Origin: Bacillus_BE sp042263505 | Lineage (GTDB): Bacteria; Bacillota; Bacilli; Bacillales; Cytobacillaceae | Assembly (NCBI RefSeq): GCF_042263505.1 | Contig: NZ_JBHKFI010000009.1 | Location: 62,001-126,000, forward strand | Direction: 5' to 3' | DNA length: 64,000 nucleotides | Part shown: in pieces, positions 52,768-62,287 of the stretch | Layout: every line of letters starts with the position of its first letter | Position numbering within the stretch: position 1 is the first letter of the stretch | The notes under the pieces: model-generated | What the model was told of the DNA's origin: nothing | Seen by the model: the letters and a program-made list of their open reading frames with translations, nothing else | Databases searched by the model: none | Made by a program: the position numbers and the translations under genes

Positions 52768-54348
52768 ATGAATCGTGACCATTTAATCGCTCCTGAGCGA
52801 TACAATTTAGTCTCGGAGATTGAACGCTACGCAACTAATCCTGAAAAGCTTGCTTTAAAATGGGAAAGTGAAGAAGGGCAAACTAAGGAAATTACTTACC
52901 ACCAACTTATTCAAAATTCCAATAAAATTGGAAACGTTTTCTTAAATCATGGCCTACAAAAAGGCGATGTTCTACTAATTATTGTTCCTCGTTTAATTGA
53001 AGCCTATCAAACCTATATTGCAGCTTTAAAAGCCGGCCTTGTTGTGATTCCAAGCTCAGAAATGCTACGTACCAAAGATCTACAATATCGAATTACACAT
53101 GGTGATGTAAAAGGGATTATCAGTTATTATCCTTATGTGGAGCAATTTAAGGAAATTTCCGGTATTGACCATATTCCAAAATTTGTGATTGGAAATGCTG
53201 AGCAGGGCTGGATTGATTTGGATGAAGAAATGAAGCAAGCTCCTAATGAACTGAAATTGGCTGATACCCTTAAAGAGGATATGGCATTCTTATCCTATAC
53301 TTCTGGAACAACTGGAAACCCTAAAGGAGTCGTACATACCCATGCTTGGGCCTATGCACATTTGCGTGCAGCTGCACCAAACTGGCTTTGCATAAATGAA
53401 GAGGATGTAGTTTGGGCAACTGCTGGACCCGGTTGGCAAAAATGGATCTGGAGTCCTTTTCTCTCAGTTTTAGGTTCTGGTGCAACAGGTCTCGTTTTTT
53501 TTGGAAAATTTGAGCCAAACAAATATTTACAATTATTAGAGAAGTATCAAGTCAATGTTCTTTGCTGCACCCCAACGGAGTATCGTTTAATGGCAAAGGT
53601 TGATAATCTTATTGATTATCATCTTCCACATCTTCATAGCGCTGTTTCAGCAGGAGAGCCTTTGAATCGAAATGTGATTGATACATTTAAAAAATTCTTT
53701 GATGTTGAGGTTCGGGATGGTTATGGACAAACGGAAAATACTTTACTTGTTGGTATGACAAAGGGAATGGAACTACGACCAGGTTCAATGGGAAAACCCA
53801 TTCCAGGTAATCATGTGGAAATAGTTAATGAGGAAGGAAATATATGTGCAATAGGTGAAGTCGGAGATATCGCGGTGCATATTGAAACCCCTGCCTTATT
53901 CAAAAATTATTATAAGGATCCGGAAAGAACGGCGATGCAGTTTCGTGGAGAGTTTTATATAACAGGGGATAAGGCCCAAAAGGATGAAGATGGATACTTC
54001 TGGTTTGAAGGCCGTGGGGATGACATTATTATTAGTTCGGGATATACGATTGGACCTTTTGAAGTAGAGGATGCTTTAGTTAAGCATGAGGCTGTAAAGG
54101 AATGTGCAGTTGTTGCAAGTCCAGACGAAGTTCGTGGGCATATTGTCAAAGCCTTTGTAGTCTTAAAAGACGGAGTGAATGAAAATGATCCTAATCTTAT
54201 TAAGGAATTGCAGGAACATGTCAAGATTTTGACAGCACCATATAAATACCCAAGAAAAATTGAGTTTTTGGAAGAACTTCCGAAAACTACTTCAGGAAAA
54301 ATTCGCAGGGTAGAATTAAGAAAAAAAGAATTGGAACAAAATGCATAA
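52768..54348 (+). CDS. ytcI: AMP-forming acyl-CoA synthetase YtcI
   Basis: The 526-residue ANL-family enzyme has P-loop YTSGTTGNPKGVVHTH (near residue 172), YGQTEN, WFEGRGDDIIISSGY and the catalytic lysine in KTTSGKIRRVEL. It is related to AcsA and to medium-chain acyl-CoA synthetases; the substrate is not known. ATG 52768 follows AGGGGG by seven bases; a TTG three bases earlier is less likely. Position after sspA matches B. subtilis. Confidence 0.9.
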   Translation: MNRDHLIAPERYNLVSEIERYATNPEKLALKWESEEGQTKEITYHQLIQNSNKIGNVFLNHGLQKGDVLLIIVPRLIEAYQTYIAALKAGLVVIPSSEMLRTKDLQYRITHGDVKGIISYYPYVEQFKEISGIDHIPKFVIGNAEQGWIDLDEEMKQAPNELKLADTLKEDMAFLSYTSGTTGNPKGVVHTHAWAYAHLRAAAPNWLCINEEDVVWATAGPGWQKWIWSPFLSVLGSGATGLVFFGKFEPNKYLQLLEKYQVNVLCCTPTEYRLMAKVDNLIDYHLPHLHSAVSAGEPLNRNVIDTFKKFFDVEVRDGYGQTENTLLVGMTKGMELRPGSMGKPIPGNHVEIVNEEGNICAIGEVGDIAVHIETPALFKNYYKDPERTAMQFRGEFYITGDKAQKDEDGYFWFEGRGDDIIISSGYTIGPFEVEDALVKHEAVKECAVVASPDEVRGHIVKAFVVLKDGVNENDPNLIKELQEHVKILTAPYKYPRKIEFLEELPKTTSGKIRRVELRKKELEQNA

Positions 54349-54360
54349 TAAATTAGTGGT

Positions 54361-54391
54361 AAAATGCAGACGATGTATGTCTGCATTTTTT
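54361..54391 (+). terminator. Intrinsic terminator after ytcI
   Basis: AAAATGCAGAC pairs with GTCTGCATTTTTT across GATGTAT. Confidence 0.88.
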
Positions 54392-54416
54392 AACTTCATA
54401 TAAAGGAGAAAAAAGA

Positions 54417-56027
54417 ATGGGAAAGCTTTGGTATGGCGGTCCAATTTATACACTTCAGCAGGAGCACCATCAAGTGGAAGCAGTATTCACAAATGGGTCA
54501 AAAATTATAGCAATCGGATCATTAGACGAAATAGAAAATCGCTACAGATCAGAAATCAAAGAAAGCGTTGATTTAAAAGGGAGTACAATGCTTCCGGGAT
54601 TTGTCGATAGTCATGTGCATTTGATCGGTCATGGAGAAAGGTTATTAAGGTTAGATTTATCCCATATGCAGTCAAAGGATGAGGTTCTTTCTGCTGTAGA
54701 AAATTATGCAAAAGAGGCTCTGGAAGGAGAGTGGATTATTGGGGAAGGCTGGAATGAATTTTTGTGGGAAAATCCTGTACCCATCACACGTGAGGATCTA
54801 GATCAAATTGATCCAAACCATCCAATGCTTTTAAAACGGATTTGTAGGCATGTACTAGTGGCGAATTCGTTGGCGCTAAATAAAGCTTCGATTGATGAAT
54901 CAACCCTAGATCCAGCTGGTGGAGTTATTGGTAGGGATCATAATGGTCGATTGAATGGACTTTTAAAGGATCAAGCTCAAGATCTCTTAACAACGAAAAT
55001 TCCAAAAGTCACTTCCTATTATATAGAAAATTGTCTTCGAGCAGCTATCAAAGACGCATACCGACTTGGTCTTACAGGGGTACATACAGAGGATCTAAAT
55101 TATTACAACGGGTTTAGAAGCACATTCGATTGTATGAAGAAAGTTATCAATAAAGAAGGATTAAGATTTCGAACTCATCTGTTAGTTCATTATGGAGTGA
55201 TGAACGAGTTTGAAAAATATGGCGGTAGTTATTTACAAGGAAATGAATGGCTTGAATTTGGTGCAATCAAAATATTTGCTGATGGCTCGTTAGGAGGAAG
55301 AACGGCATTATTGAGTTATCCATACGCAGATGATCCAACAACAAGCGGTTTGGCGATTTTTTCTCAGCATGAGTTAGATGACCTGGTGAGAGAAGCACGA
55401 AGACTGGAGATGCCTGTTGCCATTCATGCGATTGGGGATCAAGCCTTTGATATGGCTCTAACATCTATTGAAAGAAACCCTTTGGCAGGTAAGGGAAGAG
55501 ATCGATTAATACATGCTGAAATATGGCGGAATGATTTAATAGAGCGAGCATTACATCTTCCACTTACACTGGATATTCAACCAGGCTTTGTAGCTTCCGA
55601 TTTTCCTTGGGTAATCGATCGAGTTGGACAAGAAAATATGGAATATAATTTTGCTTGGAAAACCTTGTTAACAAGAGGATTATCCTGTGCTGGAGGTTCT
55701 GATGCTCCAATTGAACCTTTAAGTCCTCTTTTAGGAATTCATACGGCAGTGAATCGTACAAAAAGAGAGGACTCAAGTAAGACGGTATATATGCCTGAAG
55801 AGGTGTTGACCCCTTATGAAGCGGTTTGTTTATATACAAGTGGAAGCGCGTATGCTGCATGTCATGAACAAAGTCGTGGAGAAATTAATGTAGACTTTTT
55901 AGCAGATTTTACAATCTTGAAGGAGGATATTTTCGTAATAGACCGGGAGAAAATCGTTGATGTCAAGATTGATAAAACGGTTATTGGAGGAGAAATCGTC
56001 TATAATTGCGAAAAATCGAAAGAATAA
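54417..56027 (+). CDS. ytcJ: YtcJ-like metal-dependent amidohydrolase
   Basis: The 536-residue protein belongs to the YtcJ/amidohydrolase 3 group. It shows GSTMLPGFVDSHVHLIGHG (metal His pair), FADGSLGGRTALLS, VAIHAIGDQAFD, RDRLIHAEIWR and GGSDAPIEPLSPLLGIHTAV (metal Asp). It hydrolyses an unknown amide or cyclic substrate in the cytosol. It follows ytcI after a terminator. Confidence 0.9.
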   Translation: MGKLWYGGPIYTLQQEHHQVEAVFTNGSKIIAIGSLDEIENRYRSEIKESVDLKGSTMLPGFVDSHVHLIGHGERLLRLDLSHMQSKDEVLSAVENYAKEALEGEWIIGEGWNEFLWENPVPITREDLDQIDPNHPMLLKRICRHVLVANSLALNKASIDESTLDPAGGVIGRDHNGRLNGLLKDQAQDLLTTKIPKVTSYYIENCLRAAIKDAYRLGLTGVHTEDLNYYNGFRSTFDCMKKVINKEGLRFRTHLLVHYGVMNEFEKYGGSYLQGNEWLEFGAIKIFADGSLGGRTALLSYPYADDPTTSGLAIFSQHELDDLVREARRLEMPVAIHAIGDQAFDMALTSIERNPLAGKGRDRLIHAEIWRNDLIERALHLPLTLDIQPGFVASDFPWVIDRVGQENMEYNFAWKTLLTRGLSCAGGSDAPIEPLSPLLGIHTAVNRTKREDSSKTVYMPEEVLTPYEAVCLYTSGSAYAACHEQSRGEINVDFLADFTILKEDIFVIDREKIVDVKIDKTVIGGEIVYNCEKSKE

Positions 56028-56133
56028 ACTTGGTCTGTCTTGGAAATAAAAAATGGTTATTTCTACTAGCAACCCCATTTTTTTCGTTATATAATGAATT
56101 TATTTCGTAACTAGAAAGAATTGAGGTATGGGT

Positions 56134-57060
56134 ATGAATAATAAAGAAATGAAAACAGGAGTCATCTATGCAGGTGCCTCTTATATCCTGTGGGGAATCC
56201 TACCAATCTATTGGAAATTGCTTCAAAAAGTTGGTTCCGATGAAATATTAGCCAACCGTGTATTTTGGTCATTTATTTTTATGGTCATCATCCTCCTCAT
56301 GACCAAAAAATGGCAGGGCTTTGTTACCACACTCAAAGGTTTGAAACAAAACAAAAAACAACTTCTAGCATTGGTCCTTGCTTCATTATTAATTAGTGGA
56401 AACTGGTTTATTTATATCTGGGCCGTCAATAATGATCATATGATTCAAGCTAGCTTGGGCTATTACATCAATCCTTTAATTAGTGTTCTGCTTGGAATGG
56501 TTGTATTAAAGGAAAGACTATCGATTGCCCAGAATGTATCTTTTATTCTAGCTTTTGTAGGGGTTTTAATCATTACAATTACTTATGGAGAGTTTCCGTG
56601 GATTGCTCTTGGGTTGGCTCTTACTTTCGGACTTTATGGATTAGCCAAAAAACTAATTATTGTTGAAGCTGCTATTGGCTTGACGTTGGAAACAATGGCT
56701 GTAACCCCTATTGCACTCATTTATATGATGATATTATTTTTCAATGGAACTCATGCCTTTTTATCCATTTCAATTGGGACGGATCTCTTATTGATAGGGG
56801 CGGGGGTAGCGACTGCCATTCCCTTGCTTTATTTTGCAAAGGGAGCAAAGCTGATTCCTTTATCAACCTTAGGAATCCTTCAATATGCTTCTCCAACCTT
56901 AACACTTATTCTTGGGATCTTTCTTTATCATGAACATTTTTCCAAGGTGCATTTATTATCTTTTATTTTTATTTGGGCAGCATTAGCGATTTATTCATTG
57001 GCTAGCACGAAAATGGTAAGCAACTTAGAATCTAAGTGGAAAAAGCAGAGGGCTTCATAG
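56134..57060 (+). CDS. rarD: RarD/EamA family transporter
   Basis: The 308-residue protein has ten hydrophobic helices in two EamA repeats, with the RarD signature GVIYAGASYILWGILPIYWKLL and NWFIYIWAVNNDHMIQASLGYYINPL. RarD proteins are inner-membrane permeases of the drug/metabolite superfamily, named for chloramphenicol sensitivity; substrate unknown. I use the ATG at 56134 because GAGG touches the ATG at 56128. Confidence 0.9.
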   Translation: MNNKEMKTGVIYAGASYILWGILPIYWKLLQKVGSDEILANRVFWSFIFMVIILLMTKKWQGFVTTLKGLKQNKKQLLALVLASLLISGNWFIYIWAVNNDHMIQASLGYYINPLISVLLGMVVLKERLSIAQNVSFILAFVGVLIITITYGEFPWIALGLALTFGLYGLAKKLIIVEAAIGLTLETMAVTPIALIYMMILFFNGTHAFLSISIGTDLLLIGAGVATAIPLLYFAKGAKLIPLSTLGILQYASPTLTLILGIFLYHEHFSKVHLLSFIFIWAALAIYSLASTKMVSNLESKWKKQRAS

Positions 57061-57066
57061 GTTATT

Positions 57067-57110
57067 AAAAAACAGGCAGACGCAAATTTATAGGTCGGCC
57101 TGTTTTTTAT
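57067..57110 (+). terminator. Intrinsic terminator after rarD
   Basis: AAAAAACAGGC pairs with GCCTGTTTTTT, with a 20-base loop that has internal pairing. Confidence 0.8.
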
Positions 57111-57154
57111 TTTATATGTAAAAATGGCTGAAGTTACCTGTTCATATCGTTTAT

Positions 57155-57367
57155 CCCACTCTTAACGGACAGTAAGACTCCCACTTCAAGATTCTGAGTA
57201 TACGAAGAATCTTGAAGTGGGAGATCAACTGTCCGTAAAGGTCCGATAAGTTTAACTAACCATCAGTGGGGGATGAATGGCAGACTAAAAGCGCGACGTC
57301 AATCACAACGTCTGCACTAGCACGTCCTGTGCGTCAAAAACCCCCACTGATGGAAGTTTCACTTTAT
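57155..57367. repeat. Structured interspersed repeat, copy B (short form)
   Basis: This 213-bp copy lacks the middle domain of copies A and C. Its left hairpin is perfect: CTCCCACTTCAAGATTCT with AGAATCTTGAAGTGGGAG, extended by ACGGACAGT/ACTGTCCGT. The right closing stem CCATCAGTGGGGG/CCCCCACTGATGG is a perfect 13 bp. It follows TTTAT and ends GTTTCACTTTAT next to the nadK2 stop. It fills most of the gap between rarD and nadK2. Confidence 0.75.
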
Positions 57368-58164
57368 AAAAATGTTCGTTTTACTTTATCCCAGAAGGAA
57401 TTGTCCTTTAATTTAACCGTTTTAATTTGCTGGTCACTTAGTTTTACTTCAATTTTTTCCACATGTCGAATGCTTAAGGCTTCATTATCCATCCCCATGG
57501 TTGGATAGTCATTCCCGTCTTGATTTACTTTTAACGTGAGTTTACGGTCTCCGTTAAGAATGAAGGAAGATCCCAATGTCCGATAGCGATTATTGTTAAG
57601 AGAAGCTAATTCACTTACTTGAATACACGGGAGGAGCGGATCCACTACAGCTCCATTTAAGGATTTATTATAGGCGGTGCTTCCTGTAGGGGTGGCTATA
57701 ACCATTCCATCCCCTCGAAAGGTTTCAAAATGGAGATCATCAATAAAAACTTCCATCACGAAGGTTTTAATAATTGCCGATTTAATACTAAATTCATTTA
57801 AGCAGTAAAAGGATGTGTTATCGTCTACCTTTACATCTAGAGTGGGATATCTTCTTACTTCAATTTGTTCATTATTTATGGCCTTAATAATTTTTTCTGG
57901 CTCTTCTAAAGGAAAATCACAATATAAATTTATTTTCCCAACCGTGGAAATCCCAGCATAGAGGCAGTCACTTCTAAAACCCGTTTTTCTAACAGCTTGA
58001 AGAAAGGTTCCATCTTCACCAATGCTAACAATAATATTTGCTTGCTTCATATCTGTAACGATACGAAATCCATTTTGTAAAGCTAATTCGATAAGATTTT
58101 TTACTTTTTCTTCTATCTCATTATTGCTTTTGTAGAAGAAAAAAAGGTTGCGTCGATCTTCCAT
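57364..58164 (-). CDS. nadK2: NAD kinase 2
   Basis: The 266-residue NAD kinase phosphorylates NAD to NADP. It has SIGEDGTFLQAVRKTG in place of the usual GGDGT motif, FRGDGMVIATPTGSTAYNKSL and the C-terminal beta-rich domain. The Gly-to-Glu variation in the first motif is typical of this paralogue (B. subtilis ytdI) as far as I recall. The last four bases overlap the end of repeat copy B, so the repeat ends exactly at the stop codon. Confidence 0.93.
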   Translation of the reverse strand: MEDRRNLFFFYKSNNEIEEKVKNLIELALQNGFRIVTDMKQANIIVSIGEDGTFLQAVRKTGFRSDCLYAGISTVGKINLYCDFPLEEPEKIIKAINNEQIEVRRYPTLDVKVDDNTSFYCLNEFSIKSAIIKTFVMEVFIDDLHFETFRGDGMVIATPTGSTAYNKSLNGAVVDPLLPCIQVSELASLNNNRYRTLGSSFILNGDRKLTLKVNQDGNDYPTMGMDNEALSIRHVEKIEVKLSDQQIKTVKLKDNSFWDKVKRTFL

Positions 58165-58313
58165 CTGTTGTCATCCCCAATTTTTTAAAATCGATTCCTT
58201 TTTTAGCTACTATTTTGATAAAATGGTAAAGATTGAATATAGTGTACAATGTTTTCAGATTTTTTTAAAGTTTTCTGATTGCTTGTATTTATGAACTAAG
58301 GAGGTATGGACTC

Positions 58314-59327
58314 ATGAATGGAAAAAGATGGGCAGCATTAGCCATTGCCTTTGGATTATTTATTTTTTCCGTGTTGATTAATTTTTTAACCACCTTTGCC
58401 TTTACGGATGTAGAGTCTTCTGTTTCAAAACTTTTTGAAGCTAATGATGAAATGTTTCAGGAAAAGGTGTTAAAAGAGGGAGATGAAGCAAAGAAAATTG
58501 CCGTTCTTGATGTAAATGGAACTATACAGGATACGGGTGAGGCTCAATCCATTTTAAGCAATGGAGGCTACAGCCATCAGGAATTTATGAAAGAACTAGA
58601 GCACGTTAAGACAGATCATACAGTAAAAGCGATTATTATCAGGGTGAATTCTCCTGGTGGCGGTGTGGTAGAAAGCGCAGAAATTCATGATAAGATTCAA
58701 GAAATTCAAAAGGATACGAAAAAGCCTGTTTATATTTCCATGGGCTCAATGGCCGCTTCAGGTGGTTATTATATTTCTACAGCTGCTGATAAAATCTTTG
58801 CAAGTCCTGAAACCTTAACAGGTTCTCTTGGAGTCATTATGCAAGGCTATAATTATGCTGGGTTAGCAGAAAAATATGGCGTTAAATTTGAAACCATTAA
58901 GAGTGGTCCATATAAGGACATTATGAGCCCAACACGGGATATGACGAAAGAAGAACGGAAAATCCTTCAAAATATGATTGATCACTCTTATGAAGGGTTT
59001 GTGAATGTCATTTCAGAAGGAAGAGGTCTATCTGTTAAGGAAGTTAAGAAAATTGCTGATGGACGAGTATATGATGGACGCCAAGCGAAACAACTCCATT
59101 TAATTGATCAATTTGGCTATTTTGACGATTGTATCAAGCAAATGAAGGAGGATCATGATTTAGCCGGAGCTCAAGTTGTGAGTTATACAGAAAACTTTGG
59201 AATTGGTTCCTTATTTAATATGAGCGCAAGCAAGATCATAGGAAATAAAGATGCGGAGTTAACGAATCTTTTGAAGCTTATGTCCCAATCCAATTCACCT
59301 AGATTGATGTATTTATATGCTGAATAA
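58314..59327 (+). CDS. sppA: Signal peptide peptidase SppA
   Basis: The 337-residue membrane-anchored serine protease has an N-terminal membrane helix (about 5-27), and a ClpP-like fold with the Ser of MGSMAASGGYYIS as nucleophile and the Lys of SGPYKDIMSP as general base. It degrades released signal peptides and contributes to resistance to lantibiotics in B. subtilis. AAGGAGG precedes the ATG. yteJ follows after 12 bases, an operon as in B. subtilis yteIJ. Confidence 0.94.
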   Translation: MNGKRWAALAIAFGLFIFSVLINFLTTFAFTDVESSVSKLFEANDEMFQEKVLKEGDEAKKIAVLDVNGTIQDTGEAQSILSNGGYSHQEFMKELEHVKTDHTVKAIIIRVNSPGGGVVESAEIHDKIQEIQKDTKKPVYISMGSMAASGGYYISTAADKIFASPETLTGSLGVIMQGYNYAGLAEKYGVKFETIKSGPYKDIMSPTRDMTKEERKILQNMIDHSYEGFVNVISEGRGLSVKEVKKIADGRVYDGRQAKQLHLIDQFGYFDDCIKQMKEDHDLAGAQVVSYTENFGIGSLFNMSASKIIGNKDAELTNLLKLMSQSNSPRLMYLYAE

Positions 59328-59339
59328 GGAGGTGCAGAA

Positions 59340-59867
59340 ATGAGCATCCATGAGGATAATGATGAAAAGAATAAATTATTAGAATCCAATCAAGGATCTT
59401 TCCAGAAGGAAGAGGAAAATGCTCAGGAATTGCCCCTTCTCCCACAGCCTGCGACATTCCGATATGCTGGGTTTTGGATGAGATTTTGGGCATATCTTCT
59501 TGATTTGATTGTGATTGGAAGTTTGAATCGATTACTTATTTATCCAATTTTTAAAGCACTTGATCTCAATTTGCAGGATGGCAATATGTTTGCACCAATT
59601 TCTGTAGTAACTGCTATTCTCTTTTATTTATATTTTGTGCTCATGACGAAATTCTTTGGGCAGACCTTAGGGAAAATGGTGTTTGGATTAAGAGTCATTT
59701 ATTTGAAGGGGAACAAGCTTTCGTGGAGTGTGATTCTTTTCAGGGAATGGATAGGACGTTTTATTTCCGTAACAGTTTGGATTACCTATTTAGTTGTGGC
59801 TTTTTTACCGAAAAAACAAGGAGTGCATGATTTATTCGCCGACACAACCGTTATTCATGAAAAATAA
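59340..59867 (+). CDS. yteJ: RDD-family membrane protein YteJ
   Basis: The 175-residue protein has a polar N-terminal ~40 residues, then an RDD domain with three membrane helices (AGFWMRFWAYLLDLIVIGS; LFYLYFVLMTKFFGQTLGKM; WIGRFISVTVWITYLVVAFL). In B. subtilis YteJ inhibits SppA; overlap of function is likely from the operon pairing. Confidence 0.9.
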   Translation: MSIHEDNDEKNKLLESNQGSFQKEEENAQELPLLPQPATFRYAGFWMRFWAYLLDLIVIGSLNRLLIYPIFKALDLNLQDGNMFAPISVVTAILFYLYFVLMTKFFGQTLGKMVFGLRVIYLKGNKLSWSVILFREWIGRFISVTVWITYLVVAFLPKKQGVHDLFADTTVIHEK

Positions 59868-59870
59868 GAA

Positions 59871-59909
59871 AAATAAACCTGTCAACTTATGTGTTGGCAG
59901 GTTTATTTT
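59871..59909 (+). terminator. Intrinsic terminator after yteJ
   Basis: AAATAAACCTGTCAAC pairs with GTTGGCAGGTTTATTT around TTATGT. Confidence 0.85.
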
Positions 59910-59952
59910 GTAAGTTTTGGAACATAATAATGGGCTGAAAGGTGTGAATAAA

Positions 59953-60633
59953 TTGAAATGGCTTTTGATTGTATTCATGATTTTCCTTATTCTCTTCATA
60001 TTAATCATTGTTACAAAACTAAAAGTAATTGTAGATTTTTATCATGGACAAGACAATGACGATTTAAAAATTGAATTTAAAGCATGGTTTGGTTTAATTC
60101 GCTATAAAATTCATGTCCCATTGGTAAAATTGGACGCGGAGTCAAAGTCTATCATATCAAAGGAAAAGACATCGATTGGTCCTGATGCTAAACAGGATAA
60201 AAAAACAAATAAATTCACATCAAAAGATTTATTCAATAGTCTCCATGATACAAAAGTCCTTTTGCATCATGTGATCGGATTTCATAAAATAATTCGGAAA
60301 TTTTTACATAAAGTAAAGCTAAAAAATCTAGAATGGGAAACAGAAATTGGAGTAGGGGATGCTGCTTATACAGGTATGCTTATCGGTGCTATTTGGGGAA
60401 TTAAGGGAAGTATCATTGGGATATTCAGCAATTATATGCGCTTGATGGATATGCCAAAGTTAAGCGTTCAGCCTAATTTTCAAAAAGCCATTTCACAAAC
60501 AAGGTTTCAGTGTATGTTTCAATTTAGAATCGGGCAAGCTATGTTTGCAGCAATTAAACTAGTTAAATATTGGAAGGGGGGGAAACCCAACTTTAAATCA
60601 AAATCCTTATCTCCCCTTTCTAATAACAATTAG
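59953..60633 (+). CDS. ytfI: DUF2953 protein YtfI
   Basis: The 226-residue protein has an N-terminal membrane helix (about 2-22) and a DUF2953 domain (FYHGQDNDDLKIEFKAWFGLIRYKI; LKNLEWETEIGVGDAAYTGM; GIKGSIIGIFSNYMRLMDMPKLSVQPNF). In B. subtilis ytfI forms a sporulation operon with gerW (ytfJ). I use the TTG at 59953 (AAAGGTGTGAATAAA); longer starts put the ribosome binding site inside the gene. Confidence 0.85.
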   Translation: MKWLLIVFMIFLILFILIIVTKLKVIVDFYHGQDNDDLKIEFKAWFGLIRYKIHVPLVKLDAESKSIISKEKTSIGPDAKQDKKTNKFTSKDLFNSLHDTKVLLHHVIGFHKIIRKFLHKVKLKNLEWETEIGVGDAAYTGMLIGAIWGIKGSIIGIFSNYMRLMDMPKLSVQPNFQKAISQTRFQCMFQFRIGQAMFAAIKLVKYWKGGKPNFKSKSLSPLSNNN

Positions 60634-60660
60634 CATATCATAGATGAGGAGGAATTCGAC

Positions 60661-61146
60661 ATGTCCGATCATCCTATTCAAGGATTAATGACAACAGCAA
60701 TGGAAAACTTGAAAGAAATGATTGATGTTAACACGATTATTGGTGATCCGGTTGAAACCCCTGATGGAAGTGTGATTTTAACCGTATCTAAGGTTGGTTT
60801 TGGATTTGCAGCAGGAGGAAGCGAATTTATCATTGAAAATCAGTCGGGTGGTGCACAGGGTCCCGATAAACATCCTTTCGGAGGTGGTAGTGGTGGTGGA
60901 GTCTCTATCACTCCAATTGCTTTTTTAATTGTAAATTCTAAAGAAGTGAAAATGGTTCATATGGATGAAGGGACACATTTAATTGAAAAAATTCTTGATC
61001 TTGCACCTCAGGCAGTGGATAAAATTCAGCAATTAATGGCGAAAAAAGGTTCGGGTTCAAGTTCAGGACAGGATCAAGGTTCGCAATCAAATCAGCAGAG
61101 TGATCCAAGTAAATATGATGGACCTAAAGAGGATCTTAATATTTAA
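60661..61146 (+). CDS. gerW: Spore germination protein GerW
   Basis: The 161-residue protein has the YtfJ/GerW pattern: VNTIIGDPVETPDGSVILTVSKVGFGFAAGG, a Gly-rich loop GGGSGGGVSITPIAFLIV, and a polar Ser/Gln tail. B. subtilis GerW is needed for germination with L-alanine. It follows ytfI by 27 bases with GAGGAGG as ribosome binding site. Confidence 0.93.
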   Translation: MSDHPIQGLMTTAMENLKEMIDVNTIIGDPVETPDGSVILTVSKVGFGFAAGGSEFIIENQSGGAQGPDKHPFGGGSGGGVSITPIAFLIVNSKEVKMVHMDEGTHLIEKILDLAPQAVDKIQQLMAKKGSGSSSGQDQGSQSNQQSDPSKYDGPKEDLNI

Positions 61147-61154
61147 AGACAATA

Positions 61155-61197
61155 GAGGCACAGGCGGTGAAGAAATGAGACGCTGGCCTCTTTTTCT
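61155..61197 (+). terminator. Intrinsic terminator after gerW
   Basis: GAGGC..GG and CTGGCCTC form an imperfect stem followed by T5. Confidence 0.65.
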
Positions 61198-61206
61198 TGA
61201 AATTAT

Positions 61207-61530
61207 CCCACTCTTAACGGACTTTTTGACTCCCACTTCAAGATTCTGAGAATACGAAGAAGATAAGTGGGAGATCAACTGTCCGTAAAGGTCCGACGAC
61301 GGACAGGATGTCCTTGTCAGGCGAAAGCCACAGGACGTGGCGCTATGAGCGTGATAAGTGAAATAAGATTTTTCTTTGGGCTTCAGCCCTTAGAAAAATC
61401 AATCAGGCTTTGCGTGACTAACCATCAGTGGGGGATGAGTGGCAGACTAAAAGCGCGACGTCAACACATAAGTCTGCACACTTCACGTTCTGTGCGTCGA
61501 AAACTCCCACTGATGGAAGTTTCACTTTAT
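61207..61530. repeat. Structured interspersed repeat, copy C (long form)
   Basis: This 324-bp copy is nearly identical to copy A across the whole length, including the middle domain hairpins (GGACA/TGTCC; GCCA...TGGC; GATTTTTCT/AGAAAAATC around GGGCT/AGCCC). It follows TTAT and ends GTTTCACTTTAT. The closing stem has one G-to-U type change relative to copy B, preserving pairing. It occupies most of the gap between gerW and tpx. Confidence 0.75.
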
Positions 61531-61634
61531 AGCTTTTTAATTGAATTAATCGAAATCAAGCAGTATTATTTGCAATATTTAAAATAAAAAGCTATATTTT
61601 TACTGTACATATATTGAAAAGGAGGAGAAGGATT

Positions 61635-62135
61635 ATGGCATCCGTTACATTTAATGGAAATCCAGTAACACTTCTTGGTAATGAAGTAAAAGTTGGGGAT
61701 AAAGCTCCCAATTTTAAAGTATTAGCTCCTGATTTATCAGAGGTAACCTTAGATGGTACAAAAGGAAATGTCCGTTTAATCAGTGTGGTTCCATCCATTG
61801 ATACAGGAGTGTGTGATGCACAAACTCGCCGCTTTAATGAAGAAGCTTCATCTCTTCCAAATGTTAAGATTTTAACAATTAGCGTGGATTTACCATTTGC
61901 TCAAAAGCGCTGGTGTGCAGCAGCTGGAATTGAAAATGTTCAAACTTTATCCGATCATCGAGATTTGTCTTTTGGTGAAGCTTATGGTGTTGCGATGCAA
62001 GAATTAAGGCTCCTTGCACGTGCTGTATTTGTTGTGGATTCCAATGATGTTGTGACTTACGCAGAATATGTCAGTGAGGCAACGAACCATCCAAATTATG
62101 AAGCAGCTATTGAAGCAGCAAAAAGTGCAAAATAA
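61635..62135 (+). CDS. tpx: Thiol peroxidase Tpx
   Basis: The 166-residue atypical 2-Cys peroxiredoxin has the peroxidatic Cys in SVVPSIDTGVCDAQT and the resolving Cys in KRWCAAAGIENV. It reduces hydroperoxides with thioredoxin. The ATG at 61635 follows AAGGAGGAGAAGGATT. Repeat copy C ends 105 bases upstream, so the promoter must be in that gap or within the repeat. Confidence 0.95.
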   Translation: MASVTFNGNPVTLLGNEVKVGDKAPNFKVLAPDLSEVTLDGTKGNVRLISVVPSIDTGVCDAQTRRFNEEASSLPNVKILTISVDLPFAQKRWCAAAGIENVQTLSDHRDLSFGEAYGVAMQELRLLARAVFVVDSNDVVTYAEYVSEATNHPNYEAAIEAAKSAK

Positions 62136-62157
62136 TGTCCCATTAATTTTTTATGAA

Positions 62158-62201
62158 GGGTGCTTTGTTTATCTGGATTGGATAAACAGAGCACCCTTTT
62201 C
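62158..62201 (+). terminator. Intrinsic terminator after tpx
   Basis: GGGTGCTTTGTTTATC pairs with GATAAACAGAGCACCC, followed by TTTT. Confidence 0.92.
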
Positions 62202-62287
62202 TCTTTTAAATTCAAGTGGAATAACTTGTGAAGACAGGCATCAATCGCTACAATAGGTAAATAGAATAAAATCAGGAGGAATGAGAA

